Under the pieces are notes generated by a model. The model saw only the letters and a list, made by a program, of their open reading frames with translations. It had not been told where the DNA came from and did no database searches. Positions 1-9,339 of a stretch of 40,386 nt of DNA are shown one piece after another. The stretch comes from Cerioporus squamosus (taxonomy: Eukaryota > Basidiomycota > Agaricomycetes > Polyporales > Polyporaceae). The first letter of the stretch is position 1; each line of letters begins with the position of its first letter. The stretch covers positions 1 through 40,386 of the forward strand of contig JABYQS010000262.1 in NCBI GenBank assembly GCA_022592435.1, read 5' to 3'. Made by a program: the position numbers and the translations under genes.

Positions 1-292
1 CCCGTGATCCACTGACGTCCAAGTTCCCTGCGCGAGCGACGTTTCCGTCTGTGTCGAGATAGAGACTGCTCCTCCGGATAGAGACACGCTCTCCAGATGG
101 AGACGGCGGGCTCCACGCGTGGCTGGACGGAGAGCAGGCGCTCTATTGCGTCATTGATGGAGCCACAGCTATCCCCGATCTATACGGAGTCAAACGCGTT
201 TCCTGATGAGGCCGATAGCATACAAGCATCACAGTCAACTATTGTAGGTGACGTTCATACACGATCTGAACATCCTTCCCGCTGCTGGAATC

Positions 293-1134
293 CTACGATG
301 TCATGAAGTCCGTCAAGAGCGCGCGGCAGATGAGCTCTTTAACTCGGTCCGATGCGAGTAAGTCGGTCGCCCCTGCTGCGGAATGCTTCATATGACCCAT
401 AACTCCCTGTAGCACCTTCTCCCGCAATGCCGACACTTTCACCGCCATGTCAACCTTAAGCATGCGCCCTTCTGCGACCGTCAAGGGTACGTTGCGCGTT
501 CCCAGTGCTTGATAGGAAGATATAAGCTGACTCTGATCCAAACCGTACTTCCGCCACACCGCGATTCTGAGGACATCGTCCATCGGAGTGAGCTTGAGAC
601 GCTCCACGGCGATCGACCGGATTCTTGGGCATCTCCATCTCTGGCATTGGTCCAGGATCGAAATCCAATCTACAGCCGACCGCGGGCCAGGTGGTACGTC
701 GTCAACTGTATTGACGCTGTTGAGACGTCAGTGATAACTCATACGAGATGGATTTAGCAAGAGTGTGCTTACGAAGGATACACCAGGGACAACAGCATAT
801 CAAAGTCGTCGGGGCTGATGTCCGGCAGTCGCAGGGGGTACTGTTCAGATCTCCCAAGCCAGTGCGTACTCGGATCTTGTGGAGGTAGGACGGAGCGATG
901 AATGTTATACAGGACGCGCTCAATCTGTGCTCCCATCAGTTCATGGGTCACGTAGAAACAAAAGAAAGTACCGACGATGATGTAGAGGTTGCCGTCATCA
1001 AAGAAGAATCGCCGATGTCGAGTGTGTCCAGCCCTAGACGGGTCGTCAGATGGCTCAGCCCACTCTTCGGCCGTCAGCTCGAGTTCAACCTCGCTCATGC
1101 TGGTAGCTTCGCTCCCGGTGTGATTGTCCGGCAT
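293..1134 (-). CDS. BTB/POZ domain protein
   Basis: Two exons, 1134-773 and 716-293, joined by a 56-nt GT-AG intron (phase 2), give 261 residues. Exon 1 carries a fungal BTB/POZ core: the RHRRFFFDDGNLYIIV strand near residues 39-54, a mid-domain helix with HELMG, and PLRLPDISPDDFDMLLSLVYP at its end, where fungal BTB domains place a D/E-rich turn and a final helix. Exon 2 continues with a helical tail (WISILDQCQRWRC, then LKLTPMDDVLRIAVWRKYGL and PLTVAEGRMLKVD), matching the usual C-terminal part of Agaricomycete BTB proteins. BTB proteins dimerise and often act as substrate adaptors for cullin-3 ubiquitin ligases; that role is inferred from the family, not seen here. Length is normal for the fungal family. 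The start is the first ATG of the open frame. A TTTATAGG stretch lies about 35 nt upstream. It faces away from the RING gene at 1433. The middle of the BTB fold (VGTFFCFYVTHELMG) departs from the usual pattern. Confidence 0.8.
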
Positions 1135-1432
1135 CAGTCGGAGAAATTGAGGCTGGCCTTAGAACCTATAAACTGCAGTGCGTCCTGTCTTCGTCCCGAA
1201 ACCACCAAATTGCCATACGAAGTAATTTCTTCCTTGTCATAGGTCCGTCTTCAATTACTTCTGTTGCAGGCAGCAGTGCACAGAACGCGATTGCCGTTAC
1301 GGGATTCCTGTCGAGATCGGTGCTGGTTTATAAAGTCGACGGATCATCGCCCGGGTGGCTGGCAGTGGTCGGCACCCGCCTCTCTGCGATCGCGATGTCA
1401 CAGTCGCGACCTTCGTCTGTATACCAGATACA

Positions 1433-2288
1433 ATGCCCATCTGCCTGGAGGGTCTGCGTCATAGCTCGTCGAAGGTTCCCGTTGCGACGCAATGTGGTGA
1501 GTGTCTCCGCATTGCAATTGAGTCCTGGGGCAAGCGTCTGCTGACAACGGAGTCCCAGGTCACGTTTTCTGCTCAACGTGCTTGTCCGCGCACCGCCGGT
1601 CTTCGATTGCCTGTCCAGCGTGTAGGACGCGTATCACTCGTGTCACCCGCATTAGATCAGGTGATTCGTCAGACGACACTGCGGACTTGCCGCTGGACCC
1701 CGAGGTATGGAGTTGTCTGGAGAGGCTTGCTACCGTAGCGGAGTACTATGCCCGCGGGACACTCATAAACTGCCACGCGCTCCTGGAGATGCTGAAAGCG
1801 TAAGTCATACTCCTCTGTCAATCATTCAATGCGCCTCTCTTACTTCGCATCATAGGCTGCAGACGTGTTTGGCTGCGCTCGAGGGCGGCCTCCATAGTGC
1901 TCGGTGGGAAGTATGTCGTCAGATTTCCCAGAGGTTCGTTTGCACTCACTTTCCTCCACAGGATGCAATAGGCTTCTTCCAAGAGCAGCGCGATCTCTTA
2001 ATGGCTTCCAGCTTGAAATTCCGCGAAGACAGAGTACTATTATCCCAGTTCAACCGATGGTCAGCGCTCCTCCATTCCGACAAGACCACGCTGTCCTCCA
2101 TGGAGCGTCGTGTCTCTAGAGGCTACAGGCAGAGGGCTGAGTTGCAGGGTGAGCAGGAAACCACTCTCATGGTACTAGAGGAACTCGGTGCAAGAAAGGA
2201 GGCGGAAGCGGTGCAGCATGGTGCCATGATCGAAGAACTGGGGCGACGTCTCCAGGCGTTGCAACGAGATGTTGAACATCAATCATGA
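1433..2288 (+). CDS. RING-finger protein with C-terminal coiled coil
   Basis: Four exons, 1433-1496, 1559-1799, 1856-1910 and 1962-2288, with introns of 62, 56 and 51 nt and matching phases, give 228 residues. The RING finger at residues 1-43 becomes visible only after removing intron 1: Cys4, then QCGHVFCSTC (Cys21, His23, Cys26, Cys29) and CPAC (Cys40, Cys43). The first zinc ligand expected in C3HC4 is replaced by the start methionine, so seven of eight ligands are present. The last exon (about residues 121-228) is a charged heptad-rich helix (FFQEQRDLLMAS to LQALQRDVEHQS), very probably a coiled coil. RING proteins usually act as E3 ubiquitin ligases by binding E2 enzymes; with one ligand missing, activity is uncertain. 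TTTATAAAG at 1326-1334 is a possible TATA element. It lies head-to-head with the BTB gene. An upstream exon carrying the missing Cys cannot be excluded. Confidence 0.72.
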
Positions 2289-2535
2289 ATAGACATTCCG
2301 TAACACACTCCACGCTATCTTCTTCCCATATATTGCGTCGTCGCGACCCGAATTCTACTCAGACGAATGATTACCTTCGCATGCAAGACTTCTTGTTCCG
2401 ATGGGATGGAATGCTGCTCCGCGGCGGTGCCGGCGTGTGGGACTGGATGGCCTGAGGTACTGGAATAACGATATTGCGACTTGCTCCCGTCCCTTCTGCA
2501 TAGAACACCCTGGCGAGATCTTGTCCGCCGGAAGG

Positions 2536-2913
2536 TCAGTGCACACGTATATAGAAGACATATATGTCGGTATCAATGGGATTTCCTGACGAACAGCGGG
2601 AAACTTGCCTGTCAACGCTCAGATCCACAATCCCGAGATCTGAATGCGCATACGCGGCGTCGACTGTCAAAGCGGGGTGAGGAGCATCCACGGACGCTTG
2701 CATGCTTCTACATGTGTACATACCATCGTGGGTCAGACTCTCGAGCGCGCTTTCAAGGTCAGCGACGACCTTGAGCGGTGGCCTCGAGGGTGAAAGGCTT
2801 GACTGAGCTGTAGAGGCCGCTGAAGGACGAATGCGCACGCCGCATGGACTCGGACTCTCAGCTGCAGAGCGTTGAACGTGGCAAGTAAAGCGGGCGAGAA
2901 AGACAAATCTCAT
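2536..2913 (-). CDS. small hypothetical protein
   Basis: Exons 2913-2724 and 2663-2536 are joined by a 60-nt intron starting GTATGT (phase 1), giving 105 residues. I do not recognise it. The N terminus (MRFVFLARFTCHVQ) is hydrophobic and basic, followed by a Ser/Pro-rich stretch (PSAASTAQSSLSPSRPP) and a short acidic helix (ADLESALESL). The second exon is moderately acidic. No domain is evident. The model rests on one good donor and open frames only; the real gene could extend upstream into the purine/pyrimidine-skewed DNA at 2.9-3.5 kb, which also contains long open frames on this strand. Confidence 0.35.
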   Translation of the reverse strand: MRFVFLARFTCHVQRSAAESPSPCGVRIRPSAASTAQSSLSPSRPPLKVVADLESALESLTHDGMYTCRSMQASVDAPHPALTVDAAYAHSDLGIVDLSVDRQVSRCSSGNPIDTDIYVFYIRVH

Positions 2914-3578
2914 AGTAGCATGGAGGCCGCTTACGGCCGAAGGCGCCACTGCTACGGTAGACTACTGCAGGACGTGCGTAACGGTACAGAGGGGTGAGCT
3001 AGCGGTAACGTTGGGGCGTTGCAGTGATTGTAGTGTAGAGACTGGTGAGGGAACCAAAAGGGCGGGAACGAAGCGGCAGAGAAACGCGCCCAAAGGGCCA
3101 GCGCGTGGAATAGGGCCCCCGGGTTGGGAAGGCCCCTCGATGTACAGTAGAAATATGGCTCGCGGACGAGCGGGGTCACAATACGTATCGTAGACAGAGA
3201 CGGGAAACACAACGAGAGAGAAGAGAAGAAAGTCCGTGATGTGAAGAGAGAATAGGGGGAGGCAAGGGGGAGGTGACGTTCAATCAGAGTGCGCACCAAA
3301 GGAGTCGAAACGGCCTGTGGCTTCGACATACTCGATACTTCTGGATCGTCGATGGTGCCGCGCAGGGACATAGGGCCGCGGATGGCTCGACGAAGTCGGT
3401 GGCGGGCGTCCACAAAACGACGACAGGAGAGGAGGAAGTAAGCACCGGTTTCTTGTCGTCAGCAGGTGAGGCTTCAGGAGGGGCAGGTGAGGCTTCAAAA
3501 GGACGGCTGGCGGTTGTGCACAGGGAATGGAGGGGGGTAACTTAAACGACCTTGCCGGGGAGCTGGGACTCGAAGCCC
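2914..3578. other. gene-poor interval, unresolved
   Basis: About 660 bases between two (-) strand models. The strand composition is strongly skewed (purines on +). Overlapping open frames exist on both strands, for example a Pro/Ser/Leu-rich one on (-) at 2952-3413, but none carries a recognisable domain or a convincing start and splice pattern. It may be promoter sequence for the gene starting at 2913. Confidence 0.4.
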
Positions 3579-4250
3579 TCAGCGGCAACTTTGGCATCTC
3601 GTGTCCTTGACAACGGACATGCTCGGCGCGGAGGGGGGCCAGATGATGTGGAGATGGAGGGAGGAGCGGGCACGTCGCGCCATACGTAGCCTCTCCAGGA
3701 AGAGCCGGCACCGGTCACTCAGCAAAGAGTCAGCGCCGCGGCTGGCCCGAGAGATCCTCGCAATCCGACCCACCGTCATGTAATATGTATGACAGCTAGC
3801 GCGGCAGCACCTACATTCGAATCCGCCGAGATCCACCCATGTACGAAGACGCAAGTGTCGCGTCCCTCGAGTGCTTCGATCGCGTGGACCTAGCTTCGGC
3901 TTTGTTGGCACCTAGGGCTAGCTCGAAAGGCAGGTCAGCCATGGGGAGAACGGGCGCCTGCACATACTTACCCTGAAGCTTAAGCCTACGCGTGTGCCGC
4001 GCCGCCGAAGTCCAGTGGGATGCCCTGCAGCTAGCTAGACTCGCGATGCGCACGCCGTGTTCTGGGAACGTAGAGGGTCAGACTGTAGAAGCTCTGTGTA
4101 GGCAAGGGCTCAGGGGGCTTACTTAGTGCCGCTGCCACCGCTGCAAGCGAAGCTACCGATGTCCTGCAGGGGCGCGCGACTGTCGCACGAGCGAAGAGAC
4201 TCACAATTCGCGCATTCAAGACTGAATGAAGATGCCATTGTCTCGATCAT
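3579..4250 (-). CDS. small Arg-rich hypothetical protein, five exons
   Basis: Exons 4250-4205, 4140-4123, 4061-3972, 3911-3845 and 3795-3579 join in phase with introns of 49-64 nt and canonical donors (GTGAGT, GTAAGC, GTAAGT, GTACAT), giving 145 residues. Exon 2 is only 18 nt. I do not recognise the protein. It is very basic: the C-terminal exon is an Arg-rich helix (RIARISRASRG, then LLSDRCRLFLERLRMARRA) ending with RCQSCR. It could be a small nucleic-acid-binding protein, but that is a guess from composition. Its ATG overlaps the stop codon of the gene at 4247-4801 on the same strand, so the two models may be parts of one transcription unit or one may be misbuilt. Confidence 0.45.
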
Positions 4251-4801
4251 GTATACAAGCGCGCCTCTTCCGAGTCAGCTGCAATGGGATAGGTATCATC
4301 GTCTGCAGGGGTAGCAACAGGAGAAACACGTTCCACATCCACGAAACCAAGAAGGCCAGACTGCACAGCGTGGCGGAAGTTCAGCGTCAGGCGCATCGTG
4401 TGCAGTGAAGCAAGTCATACCGGCGATGCACTGGGGCCCACGTGGGTCTTGGGCATGCTCGAACACCGCATGTTCCTCGGCGGAGCTGTTTGAACTATCT
4501 CCGAAAAGCTAGCGGTGATTGAGTCAGACGACATGACAGAGAAAGCAAGAAAACGACCAGCACTCACCCGACGTCCAGTCTCGGCGACGAGTGTGAATGC
4601 GGCCTCGTGAAATCCTCGTGAAATCGTCGCTTCGCGTCTAGCCACTGCTCAGGCATTGAATCTTGGCCAAGACGCACTTGTATAGAACGTGTCGGCTGAA
4701 GGCTACCGGTGCTGTAGGTATGACGTCTTGAATGTTAGCAGCAATGAGATGATCACCTAAGAGAGAGCGTACGATGGCAAAGGCCGCGGAAACATCGACA
4801 T
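4247..4801 (-). CDS. small orphan protein with W-L-D-x-K-R motif
   Basis: Exons 4801-4773, 4726-4568, 4508-4421 and 4360-4247 join in phase (introns 46, 59 and 60 nt) into 129 residues ending in an acidic tail (PADDDTYPIAADSEEARLYT). The exon 4726-4568 contains PEQWLDAKRRF, closely resembling QEWLDTKRKL in the protein at 20435-21163, so the two are probably paralogues. Directly after this motif lies an 11-bp tandem duplication (4604-4614 and 4615-4625). Without the second copy, the reading would continue as HEAAFTLVAETGRR, which aligns better with the paralogue (RETAYRILSKTTIE). With it, the frame shifts but stays open and still splices cleanly. The current protein may therefore be a frame-shifted derivative. 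Function unknown. Confidence 0.5.
4604..4625. repeat. 11-bp perfect tandem duplication inside a coding exon
   Basis: CTCGTGAAATC occurs twice back to back on the + strand, inside exon 2 of the (-) gene at 4247-4801. Because 11 is not a multiple of three, one copy more or less changes the reading frame of everything downstream. Confidence 0.9.
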
Positions 4802-5888
4802 GTCAAGGCTTATGTCAAGAGCTCCGAGCAACTGCAGGACGTATTGGCTGGAGGATGACGGGATGCCGATCCATTATAAATGGCCGCGGCATGGCCATGC
4901 GACTGTGGTTCGGATGCGGTCGCGTACCGGCCTAGTTTGCAACCATGGACATAATGCATGTTGGGAGGCTGGTTCCAAGTCCGGGTATTTCCTGGAGGAG
5001 TCGCAAGTTCAATCATCGCAACGTTCACGATAATCATGACGATCCAGGGTACCCCGTGGCTAGAAGAGCAATCGCATTGCACTGTTGACGTAACAGGCGT
5101 AATGTGTGCGACCGAGGGTAGAGCGTGTCTGAGCGGGTGGTTTGGAGGAGGAGGAGGAGGAGGAGGAGGAGGAGGAGGAGGAGGAAGAGGAAGTGAATAC
5201 CGTGGTCGGAGCGCGGAAGGCGAGCTAGCGCTCGGGCCTCGAGTCGCGAGCTCGAGGCCTAGATCTAGCGTCCATTTGGACGCTCACATGATCTGCCACG
5301 CGCTCGCTTACCGGGAAGTTACCGTCCTCTGGGCCTTGGCTCCCCTCCTCCTCCTCCTCCTCCTCTGGGTTTTCATCTGGTCCTTGACATGAATCTGCCC
5401 TCCGCGTCTCCTCCGCCTGTGCTTTTACTCTTCGTATATGTCCTCATTATCTCACCCCCTCTCCGCAAGCCTTGCGCGGACACTGGAACCCACGAGCTCC
5501 TCGCCGTCTCCCTGAACGCGGTGTGCTCACCCGCTCGTCCTTGCCTGCACACTCACCTATCTTTCTCCTGTACTCTGCTTCTTTTTTAGTGTCCTCTTCC
5601 CTCGTCCGTACCACTCGCCTGGACCGTCAAATTCGCCGGCAGGCTAAGGTATCAACGTGTCGCGTCGCTAGTAGCGAGCACTGAGCAGCATGAAGTTAGG
5701 CATATGACTGCTGCATTGCCAGTTATACGCCAGGGAAACCCCCGTGTCTCGTTTGCCCCGACGCCCTCGTATCGACCTCTCACACCCAGTCCAAGTTCCT
5801 CTTCGGCGACCTCCTACTTCATTGCAACGGGGGGCTCGGTGCTTCCCGCGTCATCAATCCCGCCACAGAAATCGGTCACCTCTTCGCC
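4802..5888. other. intergenic region with microsatellite; no gene resolved
   Basis: More than 1 kb without a supported gene apart from the GGA tract at 5144-5192. Open frames around 4.8-5.1 kb show no domain or consistent splicing. The segment 5395-5590 resembles 31640-31860 (see findings) and ends in a pyrimidine-rich run before TAG at about 5589, like an intron acceptor, so it may be a 5' exon of a decayed gene. Confidence 0.4.
5144..5192. repeat. (GGA)n microsatellite
   Basis: About 13 uninterrupted GGA triplets from 5144, becoming GAA/GGA-mixed near 5184. On the + strand this would read as poly-Gly, poly-Glu or poly-Arg depending on frame. A longer tract of the same unit lies at 31411-31523. 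Confidence 0.95.
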
Positions 5889-6560
5889 ATGTCTATCTCT
5901 CTACGCGGTGCGTTATACCTGGCATGTTACCCACCTTGCGGGTGACCGTCGCAATCTTCAGGATCTCACTATACTCCCACCACACGTATACGCCACGACG
6001 CCGAGACCCTCATTCGTAGCCAGGAAGGACCAGGTGGACGCGCTCGCTCGGCCTCTCTGATGGTCCGTCTCGCCCTGCCCGGCGATCTGAAGACGTCCGG
6101 ATCCCGGCTCGTCCGTCATGCGTACTACATAGATGACAGGTAATGGTCTGTCCTCAAATGTTGGGACTTGATATGTCGAATAACGATGCGCTTGCCACAG
6201 GAGGCTCAGGAACAGTTCGCCACAACAATATTCGACTACGACTTCGAGGTCAAGGGGCATAAGGTCCGGCTGTGGACCGGTTCATGCAATCAAGTGCTAT
6301 CGGAGAAGGAGGCCCAGGAACATCGCGATCGCGATCGTGTCGTCGTGTCCGTATATGCTTGGTCCGGCCGTGGGTCTTCATCGGCATTCTTTTGCACGAC
6401 AACCTTGTGCCACACACCTACATACCTCCACTCTGGTACGAGTTGAATATGCCCAGACTCGCCATGCTGCATGGCAGCCTCTATCCCGAATTCCCTTCGG
6501 GGCCGCCGGGCCGGAGCCTGCCCCTCCCCCCCCCTGCCGTTCCACCGCCTGTGCACTCCT
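5889..6560 (+). pseudogene. probable frame-broken gene, unrecognised
   Basis: Colinear, well-formed coding pieces lie in different frames: ATG at 5889 starting MSISLRGALYLACYPP; then LAGDRRNLQDLTILPPHVYA in another frame up to a stop near 6060; then DLKTSGSRLVRHAYYIDD up to a possible 5' splice site at about 6141. After this come FATTIFDYDFEVKGHKVRLW and VVVSVYAWSG (6210-6370), followed one base out of frame by WVFIGILLHDNLVPHTYIPP and LHGSLYPEFPSG (6370-6500). Codon use is good within each piece. No intron with GT-AG ends repairs the changes, so at least two single-base frameshifts are needed. I do not recognise the family. It could be a pseudogene, or an intact gene with assembly indels. 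Confidence 0.45.
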
Positions 6561-7466
6561 CCGTCTCGTGTACATACCGTCGGCGCGAGCCTCCACCGAG
6601 CTCAATGGGCAATACAGCAGCATCGAGACGCGTACGCAATTGCAAAGAGACTCCCGGCGATGGGCATCGGCAATGATCGGGATCGCACCCTCGGGCCTCA
6701 GCTTCGATTGCTCAGGCCTACTCTCGTCACGCGCGACCACATGTATCGCCTCGACACCCTCCGGGCGCACAGCCCATTGGCATCTCCAACAGAGCCGCGT
6801 CCGTGCGCATGGCAGTCGCCAAGTCGTACACGGTCCTCGCTGCGGCGCATGTTTGTCACCTCGGCGGCCAGCCGAGCGCGAAGTACAGCGAGCAAGGAGC
6901 TTGAGGGTGTGGCACTCTAAACTCGGGAGTTCGGAGATTCCTGAATGGCTCTATCTTCTGTACTCAGTTGTAATTGGACGTGGCTCCCCAGTCGTCCTGT
7001 AATCTCACATGCAACACAACGGCACAATTGTTGCTCGCCGCTTCGAATTCTGTGCTTCGCACGCAACTCTTGCCCTTCACACACACACGGTGGGTAGAAA
7101 AGCGATGCACGCACGCGTCCTCCCTGCACCTTCACATTCACGAGAAAGAAGTGCTCACCAAGGACATGCCGATAGAACGAACCCATATTCATTTCCTTCA
7201 GCCAGCGCGCCACCGACGTGCACCCGCAGATCTAGATTAACCTATCGGTTAAAAGGGATATGATTGTCACGGACGTGCCAAAGTATCTTTGTTTTCGCGG
7301 GCGCATACTCTGTACGTCCTTAAGCTTGCATCAAAGGAAGTTTAGCTCGGCCGAGAACAAGTACTTCTCTTCCCCTTTCACTGCCCGATGTACTTACTGC
7401 TTTAAACACGCTGTGAAGCCATGTGCACGGCCCATTGTTGCAGAGCGCCTGGCCCACTCGTGCGGG
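6561..7466. other. interval without resolved gene
   Basis: About 900 bases. Open frames on both strands (for example + 6471-6920) have mixed codon use and no domain; the first part may be the decayed 3' end of the preceding pseudogene. The segment 7260-7466 leads into the TATA element of the next gene. Confidence 0.35.
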
Positions 7467-7479
7467 TTTTATATATATA
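7467..7479 (+). promoter_or_regulatory. TATA-box candidate
   Basis: TTTTATATATATA, about 65-75 nt upstream of the ATG at 7543. The spacing suits a fungal TATA promoter for the coiled-coil gene. Confidence 0.55.
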
Positions 7480-7542
7480 CAGCCTCATACCATGGTTATA
7501 CTCACAGATCTTCGTCATCCTCGAAGGAGCCACTCCCACCAC

Positions 7543-8537
7543 ATGTCTTCCGCTCCTGCAGATCCCAACATCCTCCTGGAACCACACGCCAATCAGGCGA
7601 GTATCAAAGGAGAGGCCATGGTGCAAGACACTGCGGAAGTGGCACAAGATACCTTGACCACTCCAGTTACCCCTGCTCGCCCCGATGCTCAAAAGGAGGC
7701 GACCTCTGACCTCGATCTGGGTTCTGTGACATTCGAGCCTGTACGTACCATTCCTCTCAGGCTCCGCCCCCGGCCTATCAACGGTCTCCCCACCGCCTGT
7801 CTAGTACCCTGACTCAGCGTCCATAGAATTCTTCTGTGCTCGCGATCCCGATTCCAGCGGATACAGCAACGCCAGAGAAGATCCCCGCGCGCGCGTCGGC
7901 GGCTACCTCCGCTGAAGAGGGAAAGGATCGAGCTGCGCCTGCTCCCCCGCTGCCTCTGCTCATTCCTGCCGTGCCCTCTGCGTCTCTAGCGACGTCCCTC
8001 GGTTGCGCACGAACGGCGGATCATGTTGCTGGTAGTATCATCCTCATCCTCCGCTCGGACATACTCGTCGTCGGCCATGTGGTCGACTCACTTCAGCTCA
8101 CCGTCACCGACCTCAAGGACTCGTTCTACACCTTGAAGGCGGCCGCCACGGAGCAAGTGGCCCGCACCGACACCCTTTCCGCCCTGGCGACGACGCAAAA
8201 GGAGGCTCTGAAAGCTTTCCGGTACGAGTTGACTCTCGTCTCTGGCGGAGCCGAGCAACATGAAGAGGACACGAGCAAAGAACTCACCTACTTCCACCAA
8301 CGCATGGACACCCTGAGTGACACCATTGAGGCTATCTCGCAGTCTCTCTCCACTGTGACCGCCACTGTCACGCAGCTATCCCGCGATGTCCAAGGCCTGC
8401 AGGCGTTGCACGCTGCCGCCCAGCCAGCCAGCCTCCCTGCTTCAGACCCCGCTCAGTCTGTGCAACCTGCACCGGGCTTCGGCCTTGGAGGCGGGATGGG
8501 TCATGCTGGTCGCTACGACACCTACCGAGCCGATTGA
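7543..8537 (+). CDS. coiled-coil protein, hypothetical
   Basis: Two exons, 7543-7740 and 7827-8537, separated by an 86-nt intron starting GTACGT (phase 0), give 302 residues. The N-terminal 100 residues are Pro/Ala/Thr-rich and probably disordered. Residues about 150-270 form a long amphipathic helix region (VVDSLQLTVTDLKDSFYTLK, TLSDTIEAISQSLSTVTATV, LSRDVQGLQALHAAAQ) typical of a coiled coil, followed by a short Gly-rich tail (GFGLGGGMGHAG). A short hydrophobic patch (SIILILRSDILVVGHVV) precedes the coils and could be buried helix rather than membrane. No enzymatic motif. The start is the first ATG after a strong TATA element. The layout (disordered, coiled coil, Gly-rich) resembles structural or Gag-like proteins, but no retroelement features are nearby, so I leave it as hypothetical. 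Confidence 0.65.
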
Positions 8538-9033
8538 TGGGGAGGACCTGCACGATGTGGAGATCTCGTTCTCGTCCTACGAGGTGACATGGCGCTTCCT
8601 GCATCTTTGGGTGGCAGCTCGTTGTCTTCAATGGTGTCATGTTTCGGACAGCATGGGTCGGGTTTGACTTTCGGAATCTGGGATAGTGTATCAGGAACGT
8701 ATGTATTGAGATGTATGAGGTAGCATTGGACATTTGCGAGGCGAAGTCTAGTCGTCCAGTCGTCGTTTGAACCCAACTGTGAGCAAAACAAGGATCGGCA
8801 CGGTCACTGCCTTCGAGAGGTAGGGACATAACATTCATGCAAGCGAGCAATGCCAGACGATCGAGATTACAAAGTGCACGAGGCGAGCGAAGCGCGGTAC
8901 TGGGGGAATCACTGAGGCTGCGATGCCCAGGAGAGAAGTGGAGTATCGACGGGCTGCACATACTCGTCGCCGAGAGCAGGTAAATGACCTCGCGAACGGC
9001 TGGGGGGGCATACACGATTTGGCTAACACATCA
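8538..9033. other. 3' region, nothing resolved
   Basis: About 500 bases between convergent genes (7543+ and 9034-). No supported coding frame. Confidence 0.4.
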
Positions 9034-9339
9034 CTAGACGTCGTAGTACGGCACATGCACCGATTCCCGTTCCGCGATCTGCGAGTCGCCCATCGTCAGC
9101 GCATCCAGAAGCTGCAGTTCAAGTATGGCTGTACTCATCGGTAAACGGACTCGCGCATGGACTTGCACATGCACCCTCTCCTGGGTCAGTATGACGGCCA
9201 CGAGGGCATTGCGCTGCGAGACGATGTCCAGGTAAGTTCGCATTTAGCACGAGGGGCAAATGGGGTAAGTACATACCTGGATGCTGCGGACTGCCGAAGG
9301 TAGAGGGACTCCGCGCAGCCAAATTTCTGCGCTCTTTGG
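9034..9339 (-). CDS. hypothetical protein, 3' exons only
   Basis: Two exons fit well: 9339-9277 (acceptor preceded by a CCTAATT branch-like site) and 9213-9034, joined in phase 0 over a 63-nt intron starting GTATGT. They encode EIWLRGVPLPSAVRSIQ followed by RNALVAVILTQERVHVQV and ILELQLLDALTMGDSQIAER, ending at TAG 9036-9034. The segment is mostly helical with an amphipathic character. An upstream exon in phase (RRDLRLKRDASCE, ending about 9412 at GTGAGC) is possible, but all frames close shortly before it and no ATG was found, so the 5' end is unresolved. Function unknown. Confidence 0.45.
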
